31,806 nucleotides of DNA. It comes from DATBDM01 sp036269915. GTDB taxonomy: Bacteria; Actinomycetota; Thermoleophilia; Solirubrobacterales; Solirubrobacteraceae. Both the position numbers and the translations under genes were made by a program. Positions 15,703 through 22,721 of this stretch are shown one piece after another (position 1 is the stretch's first letter; each line of letters starts with the position of its first letter). The notes beneath the pieces are model-generated. The model had not been told where the DNA came from. It saw nothing but the letters and a program-made list of their open reading frames with translations, and did not search any database. The DNA lies in the NCBI GenBank assembly GCA_036269915.1, contig DATBDM010000210.1, positions 1 to 31,806 on the forward strand. Direction: 5' to 3'.

Positions 15703-17623
15703 CGCCCGGCCAGGCGGCCAGCCAGGCGTCGAGCTCGCCCGCGGGCAGCGGGCGCGAGAGGTGGAAGCCCTGCGCGATGTCGCAGTGCAGCTCGCCGAGC
15801 CCGTGCAGGGTGGCGGCGTCCTCGACGCCCTCGGCGACGACGTCGAGGCCGAGGTTGCGGGCAAGGTCGATCGTCGAGCGCACGATCACCGCGTCGTTCT
15901 CGTCCGCGGTCATCCCGGCGACGAAGGAGCGGTCGATCTTGACCTCGTCGAGCGGCAGCCGCTTGAGGTAGGCCAGCGACGAGTGGCCCGTGCCGAAGTC
16001 GTCGAGCGAGAGCCGCAGCCCCATCTCGCGCAGCCGGCCGAGGACCTCCATGGCGCGCAGCGGATCGGCCATGACCGTGTGCTCGGAGATCTCGCACTCG
16101 AGCAGCTCGCCCGGCACGCCGTGCTCGGCGAGCTGTACGGCGATCGCGTCGGGGAGCGTGACGTCGACGATGTTGGCCGCTGCGAGGTTGACGGCGACGG
16201 GCAGCGGGCGCCCCGCGTCGATCCATGCGCGCGCCTGGCTCAGCGCGGCGGCCAGCACCCAGCGCGTCAGCTCCGCCACGGTCCCGGTGCGCTCGGCGAG
16301 CGGGACGAACTCGGCCGGCCCGAGCAGGCCGCGGGTCGGGTGCTGCCAGCGCACGAGCGCCTCGACGCCGATGACGTCGCCGCCGTCGACGGAGACCTTG
16401 GGCTGGTAGTGCAGGACGAGCTCGTCGCGCTCGATCGCGCGGCGCAGCTCGGCGAGCAGCCCGAGCCGGTCGGCGGAGTAGGGATCGCGCTCGGGGCTGT
16501 AGGTGGCGATCCCGGCCTGCGCGCGCTTGGCGTCGTACATCGCGACGTCGGCGCGCTGGACCAGCGTGTGCACGTCGTCGCCGTGCTCGGGGCAGAGCGC
16601 GACGCCGATGCTCGCCTCGAGCTCGACCGCGACGCCGCGCAGCGCGAACGGGCGGCCGAGCGCGTCCTGCAGGCGGCCGGCGAGCTCGGCCACGGCGGCG
16701 CGCTCGGGCAGCTCGGGGAGCAGGACGGCGAACTCGTCGCCGCCGAGGCGGGCCAGCGTGTCGCCGCGGCGCAGTGCGCCGCGCAGGCGCGCGGCGACCT
16801 CGACCAGCAGCTCGTCGCCGTGGTCGTGTCCGAGCGTGTCGTTGACCTCCTTGAAGCGGTCGAGGTCGATCAGCATCAGCGCGGCGAGCCGGTCACCGCG
16901 CGCGGAGCCGATGGCGCGGCGCAGGCGCGAGTAGAGCAGCGAGCGGTTCGGCAGCCCGGTCAGCCCGTCGTGAAGGGCCTGGTGGCGCAGCCGCCGCGAG
17001 GCGCCCGCGACGATCCGGAAGAGCGCGACGAACAGGACTGCGAGGCCGACCCCGAGCAGCAGGTAGACGGTCAGCAGATCGGTGTAGATCTCGTCGGCGA
17101 CCGGCGCGTAGGGCATGTAGATCTCGAGCACACCGGCCCGGCGCGAGGCGTCGGCGAAGCGCAGCGGGACGTAGACCTCGAGCGTGCGGATGCCCTTCCC
17201 CTCGTCGGCGACGCCGCGCTGGAGGCGAGCGGTACGCCCGCCGCGCAGCGCCTGGCGCACGCCGCTCTCGTGCTGCTCGCTCTCGCCGATCAGCGTGTGG
17301 TCGTCGGCGTAGACGATCTCGCCCAGGCGGTTGAAGACCTTCATGCGCGAGACGCCGCGCTCGGCGGCGAAGTCGCGCAGCGCCGCGTCGAGCGCTCGGA
17401 TGCGCTTGGCAGGCAGCGCGCCGACGAGGTCGTCGCGCTCGAGCCGCGGCCGGACCCCGAGCTCGGCGACAACCTCGGCCAGCTGCGAGGCGCGGGCCAG
17501 CGCCCGCTGCTCGATCTGGCGCTTGAGCGTCAGGCCGATCGCCAGGCCCAGCGTCGCGATCACGGCCAGGCTCATCAGGCTGAAGCGCCCGAGCAGGGAG
17601 AGCCGCGACGTCGGTTGACGCAT
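15686..17623 (-). CDS. Membrane-bound GGDEF-EAL cyclic-di-GMP protein
   Basis: The product has 645 residues. It shows TM1 (about 12-33), an extracytoplasmic sensor of about 145 residues with the single-Cache-like string MKVFNRLGEIVYADD (94-108), TM2 (about 182-205), a GGDEF domain with intact GGDEF (294-298) and I-site RRGD (285-288), and an EAL domain with intact EAL (421-423), NLAAANI, DDFGTG (541-546), VKIDRSF and VAEGVED. Both cyclase and phosphodiesterase active sites look complete, so it could make, break or switch between making and breaking c-di-GMP in response to an external signal. I chose the ATG at 17621-17623 with AAAGG just upstream; an earlier in-frame start would cross the nei promoter region. 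It lies between lhr and nei on the opposite strand. Confidence 0.93.
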   Translation of the reverse strand: MRQPTSRLSLLGRFSLMSLAVIATLGLAIGLTLKRQIEQRALARASQLAEVVAELGVRPRLERDDLVGALPAKRIRALDAALRDFAAERGVSRMKVFNRLGEIVYADDHTLIGESEQHESGVRQALRGGRTARLQRGVADEGKGIRTLEVYVPLRFADASRRAGVLEIYMPYAPVADEIYTDLLTVYLLLGVGLAVLFVALFRIVAGASRRLRHQALHDGLTGLPNRSLLYSRLRRAIGSARGDRLAALMLIDLDRFKEVNDTLGHDHGDELLVEVAARLRGALRRGDTLARLGGDEFAVLLPELPERAAVAELAGRLQDALGRPFALRGVAVELEASIGVALCPEHGDDVHTLVQRADVAMYDAKRAQAGIATYSPERDPYSADRLGLLAELRRAIERDELVLHYQPKVSVDGGDVIGVEALVRWQHPTRGLLGPAEFVPLAERTGTVAELTRWVLAAALSQARAWIDAGRPLPVAVNLAAANIVDVTLPDAIAVQLAEHGVPGELLECEISEHTVMADPLRAMEVLGRLREMGLRLSLDDFGTGHSSLAYLKRLPLDEVKIDRSFVAGMTADENDAVIVRSTIDLARNLGLDVVAEGVEDAATLHGLGELHCDIAQGFHLSRPLPAGELDAWLAAWPGATTSA

Positions 17624-17693
17624 GAGCCTTTGATCGGCCGCGACGGCGCGCTTGTTGAGAGCAGGCAGATGACATCGCCTCACGTGACGGCCG

Positions 17694-17699
17694 TACCCT
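17694..17699 (+). promoter_or_regulatory. TACCCT -10 box for the Fpg/Nei gene
   Basis: TACCCT ends 7 nt before the GTG at 17707, the same hexamer and spacing as in front of lhr. No ribosome site is visible, suggesting a leaderless transcript. Confidence 0.45.
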
Positions 17700-17706
17700 C
17701 GATGCA

Positions 17707-18486
17707 GTGCCCGAGGGCGACACCATCCATTACGCGGCGAACCGCATCGGGGCGGTCCTCGAGGGCCACGTCCCCGACGAGATCCGTACTCCGCACCGGC
17801 GCTTCGCGCGCGACCGCTGGCCCGAGCGGCTGGCCGGCCGTGCAGTGCGCCGGGTCGACGCCCACGGCAAGCACCTGTTCCTGCGCTTCGAGGGCGGCCT
17901 CGCGATCCACTCGCACCTGCGCATGACCGGCTCGTGGCGGGTGATCGGCGCCCACAGCGAGAACTGGCCGCGCTCGCACCGGCGCGCCTGGCTGATCATC
18001 CGCCGCGACGACGCGCTCGTGGTGCAGTTCGACGGGCCTGTGCTCGAGCTGATGACCGAGGGCCGCACGCGCTTCGACCAGCGGATCGCCGGGCTCGGGC
18101 CGGACATCGTCGCGGCGGGCTGGGACGAGGACCGCTTCCTGCGCCGGCTGCGCGACGACGACCCGACGCGCCCGATCGGCGACGCGCTGCTCGACCAGCG
18201 CACGGTCGCGGGGATCGGCAACCTGTGGAAGGTCGAGGGCTGCTGGTTGGCGGGCGTCGACCCGTGGCGGCCGGTCGGCGAGGTGTCCGACGACGAGGCG
18301 CTGGCGATCGTGCGCGAATGCCGGCCGCGGATGCAGCAGTCCGCGCGCGACGGCATGCAGGACCGCTGGCGGTCGGTCTACGGAGCGGCGGGGCGACCAT
18401 GCCCGCGCTGCGGCGGGATCATCCAGCAGCGCCAGCAGGGGCTCGGCAACCGCCTGACCTACTGGTGCCCGGGATGCCAGCGATGA
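17707..18486 (+). CDS. Fpg/Nei-family DNA glycosylase (Nei2-like)
   Basis: The product has 259 residues. The N-terminus reads (M)PEGDTIHYAANRI: the catalytic Pro2 (after Met removal) and Glu3 of the Fpg/Nei family are present. The helix-two-turn-helix has DQRTVAGIGNLWKVEGCW with the DNA-contacting GIGN, and the C-terminus ends in a zinc finger, CPRCGG then YWCPGCQR. These enzymes excise oxidised bases and nick the strand by beta/delta elimination. PEGDT rather than PELPE at the N-terminus points to the Nei/Nei2 branch. The GTG start is fixed by the need for Pro as second residue. It starts 83 bp from the divergent GGDEF-EAL gene and overlaps the downstream phosphodiesterase by ATGA. lhr followed by nei2 is also the gene order in Mycobacterium tuberculosis. 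Confidence 0.94.
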   Translation: MPEGDTIHYAANRIGAVLEGHVPDEIRTPHRRFARDRWPERLAGRAVRRVDAHGKHLFLRFEGGLAIHSHLRMTGSWRVIGAHSENWPRSHRRAWLIIRRDDALVVQFDGPVLELMTEGRTRFDQRIAGLGPDIVAAGWDEDRFLRRLRDDDPTRPIGDALLDQRTVAGIGNLWKVEGCWLAGVDPWRPVGEVSDDEALAIVRECRPRMQQSARDGMQDRWRSVYGAAGRPCPRCGGIIQQRQQGLGNRLTYWCPGCQR

Positions 18487-19184
18487 GCGGGCTGCTGCGC
18501 ATCGGCCACAAGGGCGCCGACCTGATCGCGCCCGGCAACACGCTCGGCTCCTTCGACGCAGCGCTCGCGCACGGCGTGCACATGATCGAGTTCGACATCC
18601 TGCCCGAGTTCCAGGATCGCCCCGGCGAGGGGCGGCTGCTGCTCGCGCACGACTACGACCACGTCACGGGCGCCGTCGAGCTCGACGACGGGCTCGCCCA
18701 TCTGGCCTCCACGCCGTTCGCCGACGTGCGCCTCGACGTCGACCTCAAGCTGCCCGGCTACGAGGAGCGCGTCGTCGACGCGCTGCGCGCCCATGGCCTG
18801 ATCGAGCGCACGCTGGTCTCGACGATGTTCATGCGCTCGCTCGTGCGGCTGCGCGAGCTCGAGCCCGACCTGCGGCTCGGCTGGTCGGTGCCGCGGATCA
18901 AGAGCGGCTGGGCGGCGTCGCCGATCGTCGCCGTCCCCGGCTACGGCCTGCTGCTCTACCTGCGCCGGCGGGTGGTGCGCGCGGCGCGCGCGCATCTCGC
19001 CGCGGGCCGCTGCGACGCGGTCATGTCCCACCACCGCCTCGTCACCCCCGCGCTCGTGAAGGCGGTGCGCGAGGAAGGCGGCGAGCTCTACGTCTGGACC
19101 GTCGACGACGCCGCGCACATCCGCCGGCTGGAGCGCCTCGGCGTCACCGGCGTGATCACGAACGACCCACGGCTGTTTCTGTAA
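18483..19184 (+). CDS. Glycerophosphodiester phosphodiesterase-like protein with altered metal motif
   Basis: The product has 233 residues with a TIM-barrel pattern typical of the GDPD family. The first strand reads RIGHKGADLIAPGNTLGSF (H9, K10), then IEFDI (E36, D38), LLAHDYD (H56, D57), DVDLKLPG, and a C-terminal VWTVDDAAHIRRLERLGVTG then VITNDP. It should hydrolyse glycerophosphodiesters or a related phosphodiester. Canonical family members have HRG and PENT; here Arg is Lys and the Glu of PENT is Gly18, so one expected metal ligand is missing from this position. It has no signal peptide, so it is probably cytoplasmic. The ATG at 18483 overlaps the nei stop (ATGA); an in-frame ATG at 18474 is possible but less economical. 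Confidence 0.85.
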   Translation: MSGLLRIGHKGADLIAPGNTLGSFDAALAHGVHMIEFDILPEFQDRPGEGRLLLAHDYDHVTGAVELDDGLAHLASTPFADVRLDVDLKLPGYEERVVDALRAHGLIERTLVSTMFMRSLVRLRELEPDLRLGWSVPRIKSGWAASPIVAVPGYGLLLYLRRRVVRAARAHLAAGRCDAVMSHHRLVTPALVKAVREEGGELYVWTVDDAAHIRRLERLGVTGVITNDPRLFL

Positions 19185-19274
19185 CGTCGCCCGCAGGTCC
19201 GAGCCGACCGGCCGGACGACGGGAAGCGGCGAGCTCGGGGCGTGCGAGGACCGGAGGGCGAGATACCGCATCAC

Positions 19275-20726
19275 GTGCCGTCGACGCGACGGGAGTTCAC
19301 GCTGGGCCTCGTCGCCGCGGCGATCGTGCCACCCGGCTGGGCGCTCGTGTCCCGGCGGCATCCCGCGGCGCTGCGCGAGCTCGCGCGAGCATGCCGCGGG
19401 CCGGTGCTGGCGCCCGGCGACTCCGGCTTCGCCGGCGTCGCGCACGGCTACGACGAGCGCTACGACGGCCGCGTCCCGCGGGCCGTGCTGCTCGCGGAGG
19501 GCGTCGGCGACGTCCAGGCCGCGGTGCGCTGGGCGGCGCGACACGGCGTCCGCATCGCCGCGCGCTCTGGCGGGCACTCCTACGCCGGCTACTCGACGCC
19601 GGCGGGCGGGCTGGTCGTCGACCTGCGCCGCATGCGCCGCATCGCGCGTCACCACGCGAACACGCGCGTCGCCGCCGGCCCGGGCGTGCAGCTCGGCGAC
19701 CTGTACGCGGCGCTCGCGCCGCACGGCGTCACCGTCCCGGCGGGGACGTGCCCGTCGGTCGCGCTCGGCGGGCACGCGCAGGGCGGCGGGATGGGGCTGG
19801 CGGGCCGCGACCTCGGACTCACCTGCGACCGCGTCGAGCAGCTGACGATCGTCACGGCCGACGGCCGCGCCCGCGTGGCCAGCGCGCGGCGCGAGCCCGA
19901 CCTGTACTGGGCGTGCCGCGGTGGTGGCGGCGGCAACTTCGGGATCGTCACCTCGTTCACCCTGCGCACGGCGCCGGCCGGACGCGCGGCGTGGTTCTTC
20001 CTACGCTGGCCGTGGTCGCAGGCCTCGGCGGCGCTGGCCGCGTGGCAAGGGTTCGCGCCCGAGGCGCCGGAGGCGCTGACCAGCGTGTTCACGCTCGCGA
20101 CCGGAGGGCAGGTGACCGCGCTCGGCCAGTACCGCGGCTCGCTCGCCGCGCTGCGCAGGCTGCTCGGTCCGCTCACGCGGGTGAGCGGCGCCTCGCTGAG
20201 CACCGGCGCGGACGGCTGGCTTGCGCTGCAGCGGCGCTGGGCCGGCTGTGCGCACCTCTCGGGCTCGGAGTGCCACACGGTCGGCACGCGGCCGGGCGGG
20301 ACGCTGCCGCGCGCCGACTTCGCCGGCGGGTCGGACTACTTCGCCCGCACGCTGCCGTCCGCGGGGCGCGCGGCGGCGATCCGCGCGCTCGAGCGCCGCG
20401 GCGGCGGCTCCGCGGCGCTGCTCTTCGACGCCTACGGCGGGGCGATCAACCGGGTCAAGCCCGGTGCGACCGCCTTCGTACACCGCGACCAGCGCTGCTC
20501 GATCCAGTACCTCGCCTACGGCGCGGCGGGCCCTGCGGCCGCATGGGTGCGCGGCGCGCGGCGCTCGCTGGCGCCGTGGACGAGCGGCGAGGCCTACCAG
20601 AACTACATCGACCCGGACCTCGCCCACTGGCGGCGCGCCTACTACGGCGCGAACCTCGCTCGGCTCGAAGCCGTCAAGCACGCCGTCGACCCCGACCGCC
20701 TGTTCCGCTTCGCGCAGGCGATCTAG
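19275..20726 (+). CDS. Tat-exported BBE-type FAD-linked oxidoreductase
   Basis: From GTG 19275 the product is 483 residues. The start is a twin-arginine signal (STRREFTLGLVAAAIVPPG). The PCMH-type FAD domain follows with AARSGGHSYAGYS (H101, the usual 8-alpha-histidyl FAD site) and GTCPSVALGGHAQGGGMG (C159, the second covalent site in bicovalent enzymes). The C-terminus carries the berberine-bridge (BBE) signature AYQNYIDPDLAHWRRAYYGA and LEAVKHAVDPDRLFRF. Such flavoproteins oxidise sugars, alkaloid-like or phenolic compounds with O2; the substrate here is unknown. An in-frame GTG at 19242 would add 11 residues. The Tat motif and TACCGC 5 nt upstream favour 19275; GGAGG at 19253-19257 is 17 nt away, too far for normal ribosome binding. 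It ends 5 bp from the convergent LysE gene. Confidence 0.88.
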   Translation: MPSTRREFTLGLVAAAIVPPGWALVSRRHPAALRELARACRGPVLAPGDSGFAGVAHGYDERYDGRVPRAVLLAEGVGDVQAAVRWAARHGVRIAARSGGHSYAGYSTPAGGLVVDLRRMRRIARHHANTRVAAGPGVQLGDLYAALAPHGVTVPAGTCPSVALGGHAQGGGMGLAGRDLGLTCDRVEQLTIVTADGRARVASARREPDLYWACRGGGGGNFGIVTSFTLRTAPAGRAAWFFLRWPWSQASAALAAWQGFAPEAPEALTSVFTLATGGQVTALGQYRGSLAALRRLLGPLTRVSGASLSTGADGWLALQRRWAGCAHLSGSECHTVGTRPGGTLPRADFAGGSDYFARTLPSAGRAAAIRALERRGGGSAALLFDAYGGAINRVKPGATAFVHRDQRCSIQYLAYGAAGPAAAWVRGARRSLAPWTSGEAYQNYIDPDLAHWRRAYYGANLARLEAVKHAVDPDRLFRFAQAI

Positions 20727-20731
20727 GACGC

Positions 20732-21337
20732 TCAGAGCGCGGCGACGCCTTCGGCGATCAGCAGGATCCCGGCGGCGACGAGCAGCAGCGCCGCGCCGTG
20801 CACGGCGATCCGCAGCCCGCGCCCGGCCAGCAGCCGGCGCCGGCCGATCGCGGTCGCGGCCGCCAGCATGAGCTTGGTGCCGACGAGCAGCCCGTAGAAA
20901 CCCGCGACGAACGCGACCGCGGCGCCGGTGGAGTCATCCGCGGCGCGCAGCAGGACCGGGCCGCCGACGCCGATCCAGAAGATCCACGGGTGCGGGTTGG
21001 CGAGGTTGACGAGCACCGCGCGGCGGACGTCGCGCGCGCCGACCGGTCCCGCGGCGGCTCCGGGCAGCGGCGCCCGCAGGCTCTGCACGCCGAGGACCGC
21101 GACGAACGCGCCGCCGGCGATCGCGAACGCCGCCACGACGTGGTCGGGCAGGCCGTCGAGCACGAGCACGCAGAGCGGCACGACCGGCAGGTCCGACAAC
21201 AGCGGCGCGGCCGCCACCCGCGCCCCGGCCGCGAAGCCGCCCTGCAGCGACGCGGACAGCACGAGCGCGAGCATCGGCCCAGGCGCGAGACCGGCCGCGA
21301 GCCCGAGCGCGACCCCGATCCCGAGTGCCTCCAGCAC
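20732..21337 (-). CDS. LysE/RhtB-family amino-acid exporter
   Basis: About 201 residues with about six hydrophobic helices. LGIGVALGLAAGLAPGPMLA is the family N-terminal signature (xxxPGPM), and VLVNLANPHPWIFWIGVG is the conserved NP-containing helix. Members export amino acids, homoserine lactones or related small solutes by proton antiport. A GTG at 21344-21346 gives three more residues, but the TAGGGT box (21350-21345) spaced 7 nt before the GTG at 21335-21337, and the family's usual MLEALGIG-like beginning, favour the shorter form. Promoter and start lie right against the palindromic repeat cluster at 21352-21480. Confidence 0.86.
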   Translation of the reverse strand: MLEALGIGVALGLAAGLAPGPMLALVLSASLQGGFAAGARVAAAPLLSDLPVVPLCVLVLDGLPDHVVAAFAIAGGAFVAVLGVQSLRAPLPGAAAGPVGARDVRRAVLVNLANPHPWIFWIGVGGPVLLRAADDSTGAAVAFVAGFYGLLVGTKLMLAAATAIGRRRLLAGRGLRIAVHGAALLLVAAGILLIAEGVAAL

Positions 21338-21344
21338 CCGCGCC

Positions 21345-21350
21345 ACCCTA
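21345..21350 (-). promoter_or_regulatory. TAGGGT -10 box for the LysE-family gene
   Basis: Read on the minus strand, TAGGGT ends 7 nt before GTG 21337. The -35 position falls inside the GGGGTC palindrome cluster, so the repeat may supply or replace the upstream promoter element. Confidence 0.4.
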
Positions 21351-21351
21351 C

Positions 21352-21480
21352 GGGGTCAGACCCCCCGAACCTAAAGGGGGTCTGACCCTCTTTAGCTAAA
21401 GGGGGTCTGACCCCCCGACGCAGCGTTAACGCACTGTTGAGGGGTCTGGCCCCTTCATGAAGGGGCCAGACCCCCTTTAG
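21352..21480. repeat. Cluster of GGGGTCTGACCCC-type extragenic palindromes
   Basis: At least five copies of a GGGGTC(A/T)GACCCC / GGGGTCTGGCCCC core lie in 129 bp. Bases 21353-21365 and 21376-21388 are exact 13-bp inverted copies around a 10-nt spacer. Bases 21390-21401 are the palindrome CTTTAGCTAAAG. Bases 21396-21414 and 21462-21480 are 19-bp inverted arms with one mismatch, bounding an 85-bp unit. Bases 21423-21432 are the palindrome GCGTTAACGC. Bases 21441-21474 form a perfect 34-bp palindrome. The right end supplies the TAA stop (21477-21479, minus strand) of efeB. It looks like a miniature, repeatedly inserted element, and it also could act as a bidirectional terminator between efeB and the LysE gene. 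Confidence 0.85.
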
Positions 21481-22721
21481 GTGGCGAAGAGGGGGGAGCC
21501 GACCCAGTCGCCCGGGCCGCGGGCGCCGCGGGGGGCGAAGAAGTAGCCGCCGCCGACCGGTGTCACGTAGTCGGTCATCGGCTCGCCCGCGAGGCGGTGC
21601 TGGATCACCTCGAACTGCCGTCGCGGGTCGCGGTTGAAGGCGACGAAGAGCAGGCCCTGGTCGAGCTGGCCGTCGGCGTCGAACCCGCGGTCGTAGTTCC
21701 ACCCGCGGCGCAGGATCCGCCGCGACGCCGTCTCCGGGGTGCGCGGGTTGGCGAGGCGGATGTGCGCGTCGAGCGGGATGCGGCGCCCGTGCGGGTCGAG
21801 GTCAAGGCGCGGATCCTGGAACTCCGTGCGCCCGCCGAGCGGCGCGCCGCTGTCGCGCCGGCGCCCGATCATGCCCTCCTGCTCGCGCAGCCCGACCCGG
21901 TCCCAGAACTCGACGTGCATGCGGATCGCGCGCACGACCTGGTAGGTCCCGCCCGCCGCCCACGCGGGCTCGTCGCCGCCGCGCGGGACCCACAGCAGCT
22001 CGTCCATCGCGGCCGCGTCGCCGGTGTGCGGGTTGCCCGTGCCGTCGCGGAAGCCGAACAGGTTGCGCCGCGAGGAGTGCGGCGTCGGGCCGCGGTCGCC
22101 GCCGAGGAAGCCGTCGAGCGACCAGCGCAGCGCGAACGCGCCGCGCACCGGCCGCAGCAGCTCCCGCAGCGCGTGTACGACCGTGTCGCGACGGTTCGCC
22201 GACAGCGCCAGCAGCACGTCGCCGTGGGTCCGCGCGGGGTCGAGGTCGTCGTCGGGGAAGGCGGGCATCGCGGTCAGCCGCCGCGGCCGCCGCGCGCCGA
22301 GCCCGTAGCGGTGGTCGAACAGCGAGGCCCCGAAGGCGATCGTCGCCGTCAGCCCGTCGGGCGCGATCACCGGGCCGAGCGTGCCCGAGTCAGCGGGCGG
22401 CTCGTCGGGCTCCTGCTCGGGCATCGCCCCGCCGTGGGCGAGGTCGCGCGCGCGAGCGCTCAGCGCGCGCAGCCCGGCGATCAGCTCGGCGCGGCCGGGC
22501 GCGATGGCGTCGAGCGCGACGATCGTCGCGGCCTCGCCGGGCGCAGTGAGGATCCCCGCCTGGTGGCGGCCGTCGAACGTGATCCGCGCCGGGCGCCCGG
22601 ACACCGATCGCGGCGCGGAGGGCGCGGTGGCCTCGCCCTGTGCGGGGAGCGCCTCCCCGGCCAGCGCGCCGGCGCCGAGCAGGCCGGCGGAGGCGAGGAA
22701 GCGGCGACGGCTCAGGCTCAC
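21477..22721 (-). CDS. efeB: Tat-exported DyP-type haem peroxidase, EfeB-like
   Basis: The product has 414 residues. A twin-arginine signal SRRRFLASAGLLGAGALAG opens the protein. The DyP signature GFRDGTGNP carries the distal Asp; DAHIRLANPRT supplies the proximal haem His; WNYDRGF and the terminal LLFVAFNRDPRRQFEVIQHR complete the EfeB pattern. EfeB is an extracytoplasmic haem peroxidase/deferrochelatase that works with EfeO in ferrous iron uptake. The GTG at 22719-22721 overlaps the efeO stop as GTGA, so the two are translated together. Its stop codon lies inside the palindrome cluster, so the last residues (about SPLFAT) may have been set by insertion of the repeat. Confidence 0.94.
   Translation of the reverse strand: MSLSRRRFLASAGLLGAGALAGEALPAQGEATAPSAPRSVSGRPARITFDGRHQAGILTAPGEAATIVALDAIAPGRAELIAGLRALSARARDLAHGGAMPEQEPDEPPADSGTLGPVIAPDGLTATIAFGASLFDHRYGLGARRPRRLTAMPAFPDDDLDPARTHGDVLLALSANRRDTVVHALRELLRPVRGAFALRWSLDGFLGGDRGPTPHSSRRNLFGFRDGTGNPHTGDAAAMDELLWVPRGGDEPAWAAGGTYQVVRAIRMHVEFWDRVGLREQEGMIGRRRDSGAPLGGRTEFQDPRLDLDPHGRRIPLDAHIRLANPRTPETASRRILRRGWNYDRGFDADGQLDQGLLFVAFNRDPRRQFEVIQHRLAGEPMTDYVTPVGGGYFFAPRGARGPGDWVGSPLFAT

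Noticed and set aside
12127..15864. Very long minus-strand open frame opposite lhr, and similar long frames opposite groEL, the TetR-UDG-MFS genes and elsewhere
   Set aside because: High GC makes stop codons rare on all frames. The translations are Arg/Ala/Asp repeats without domains, and the opposite strand holds a well-supported gene in each case.
21352..21480. Palindrome cluster as a CRISPR array
   Set aside because: Copies are in both orientations with irregular spacing and no unique spacers of constant length; no cas genes are present.
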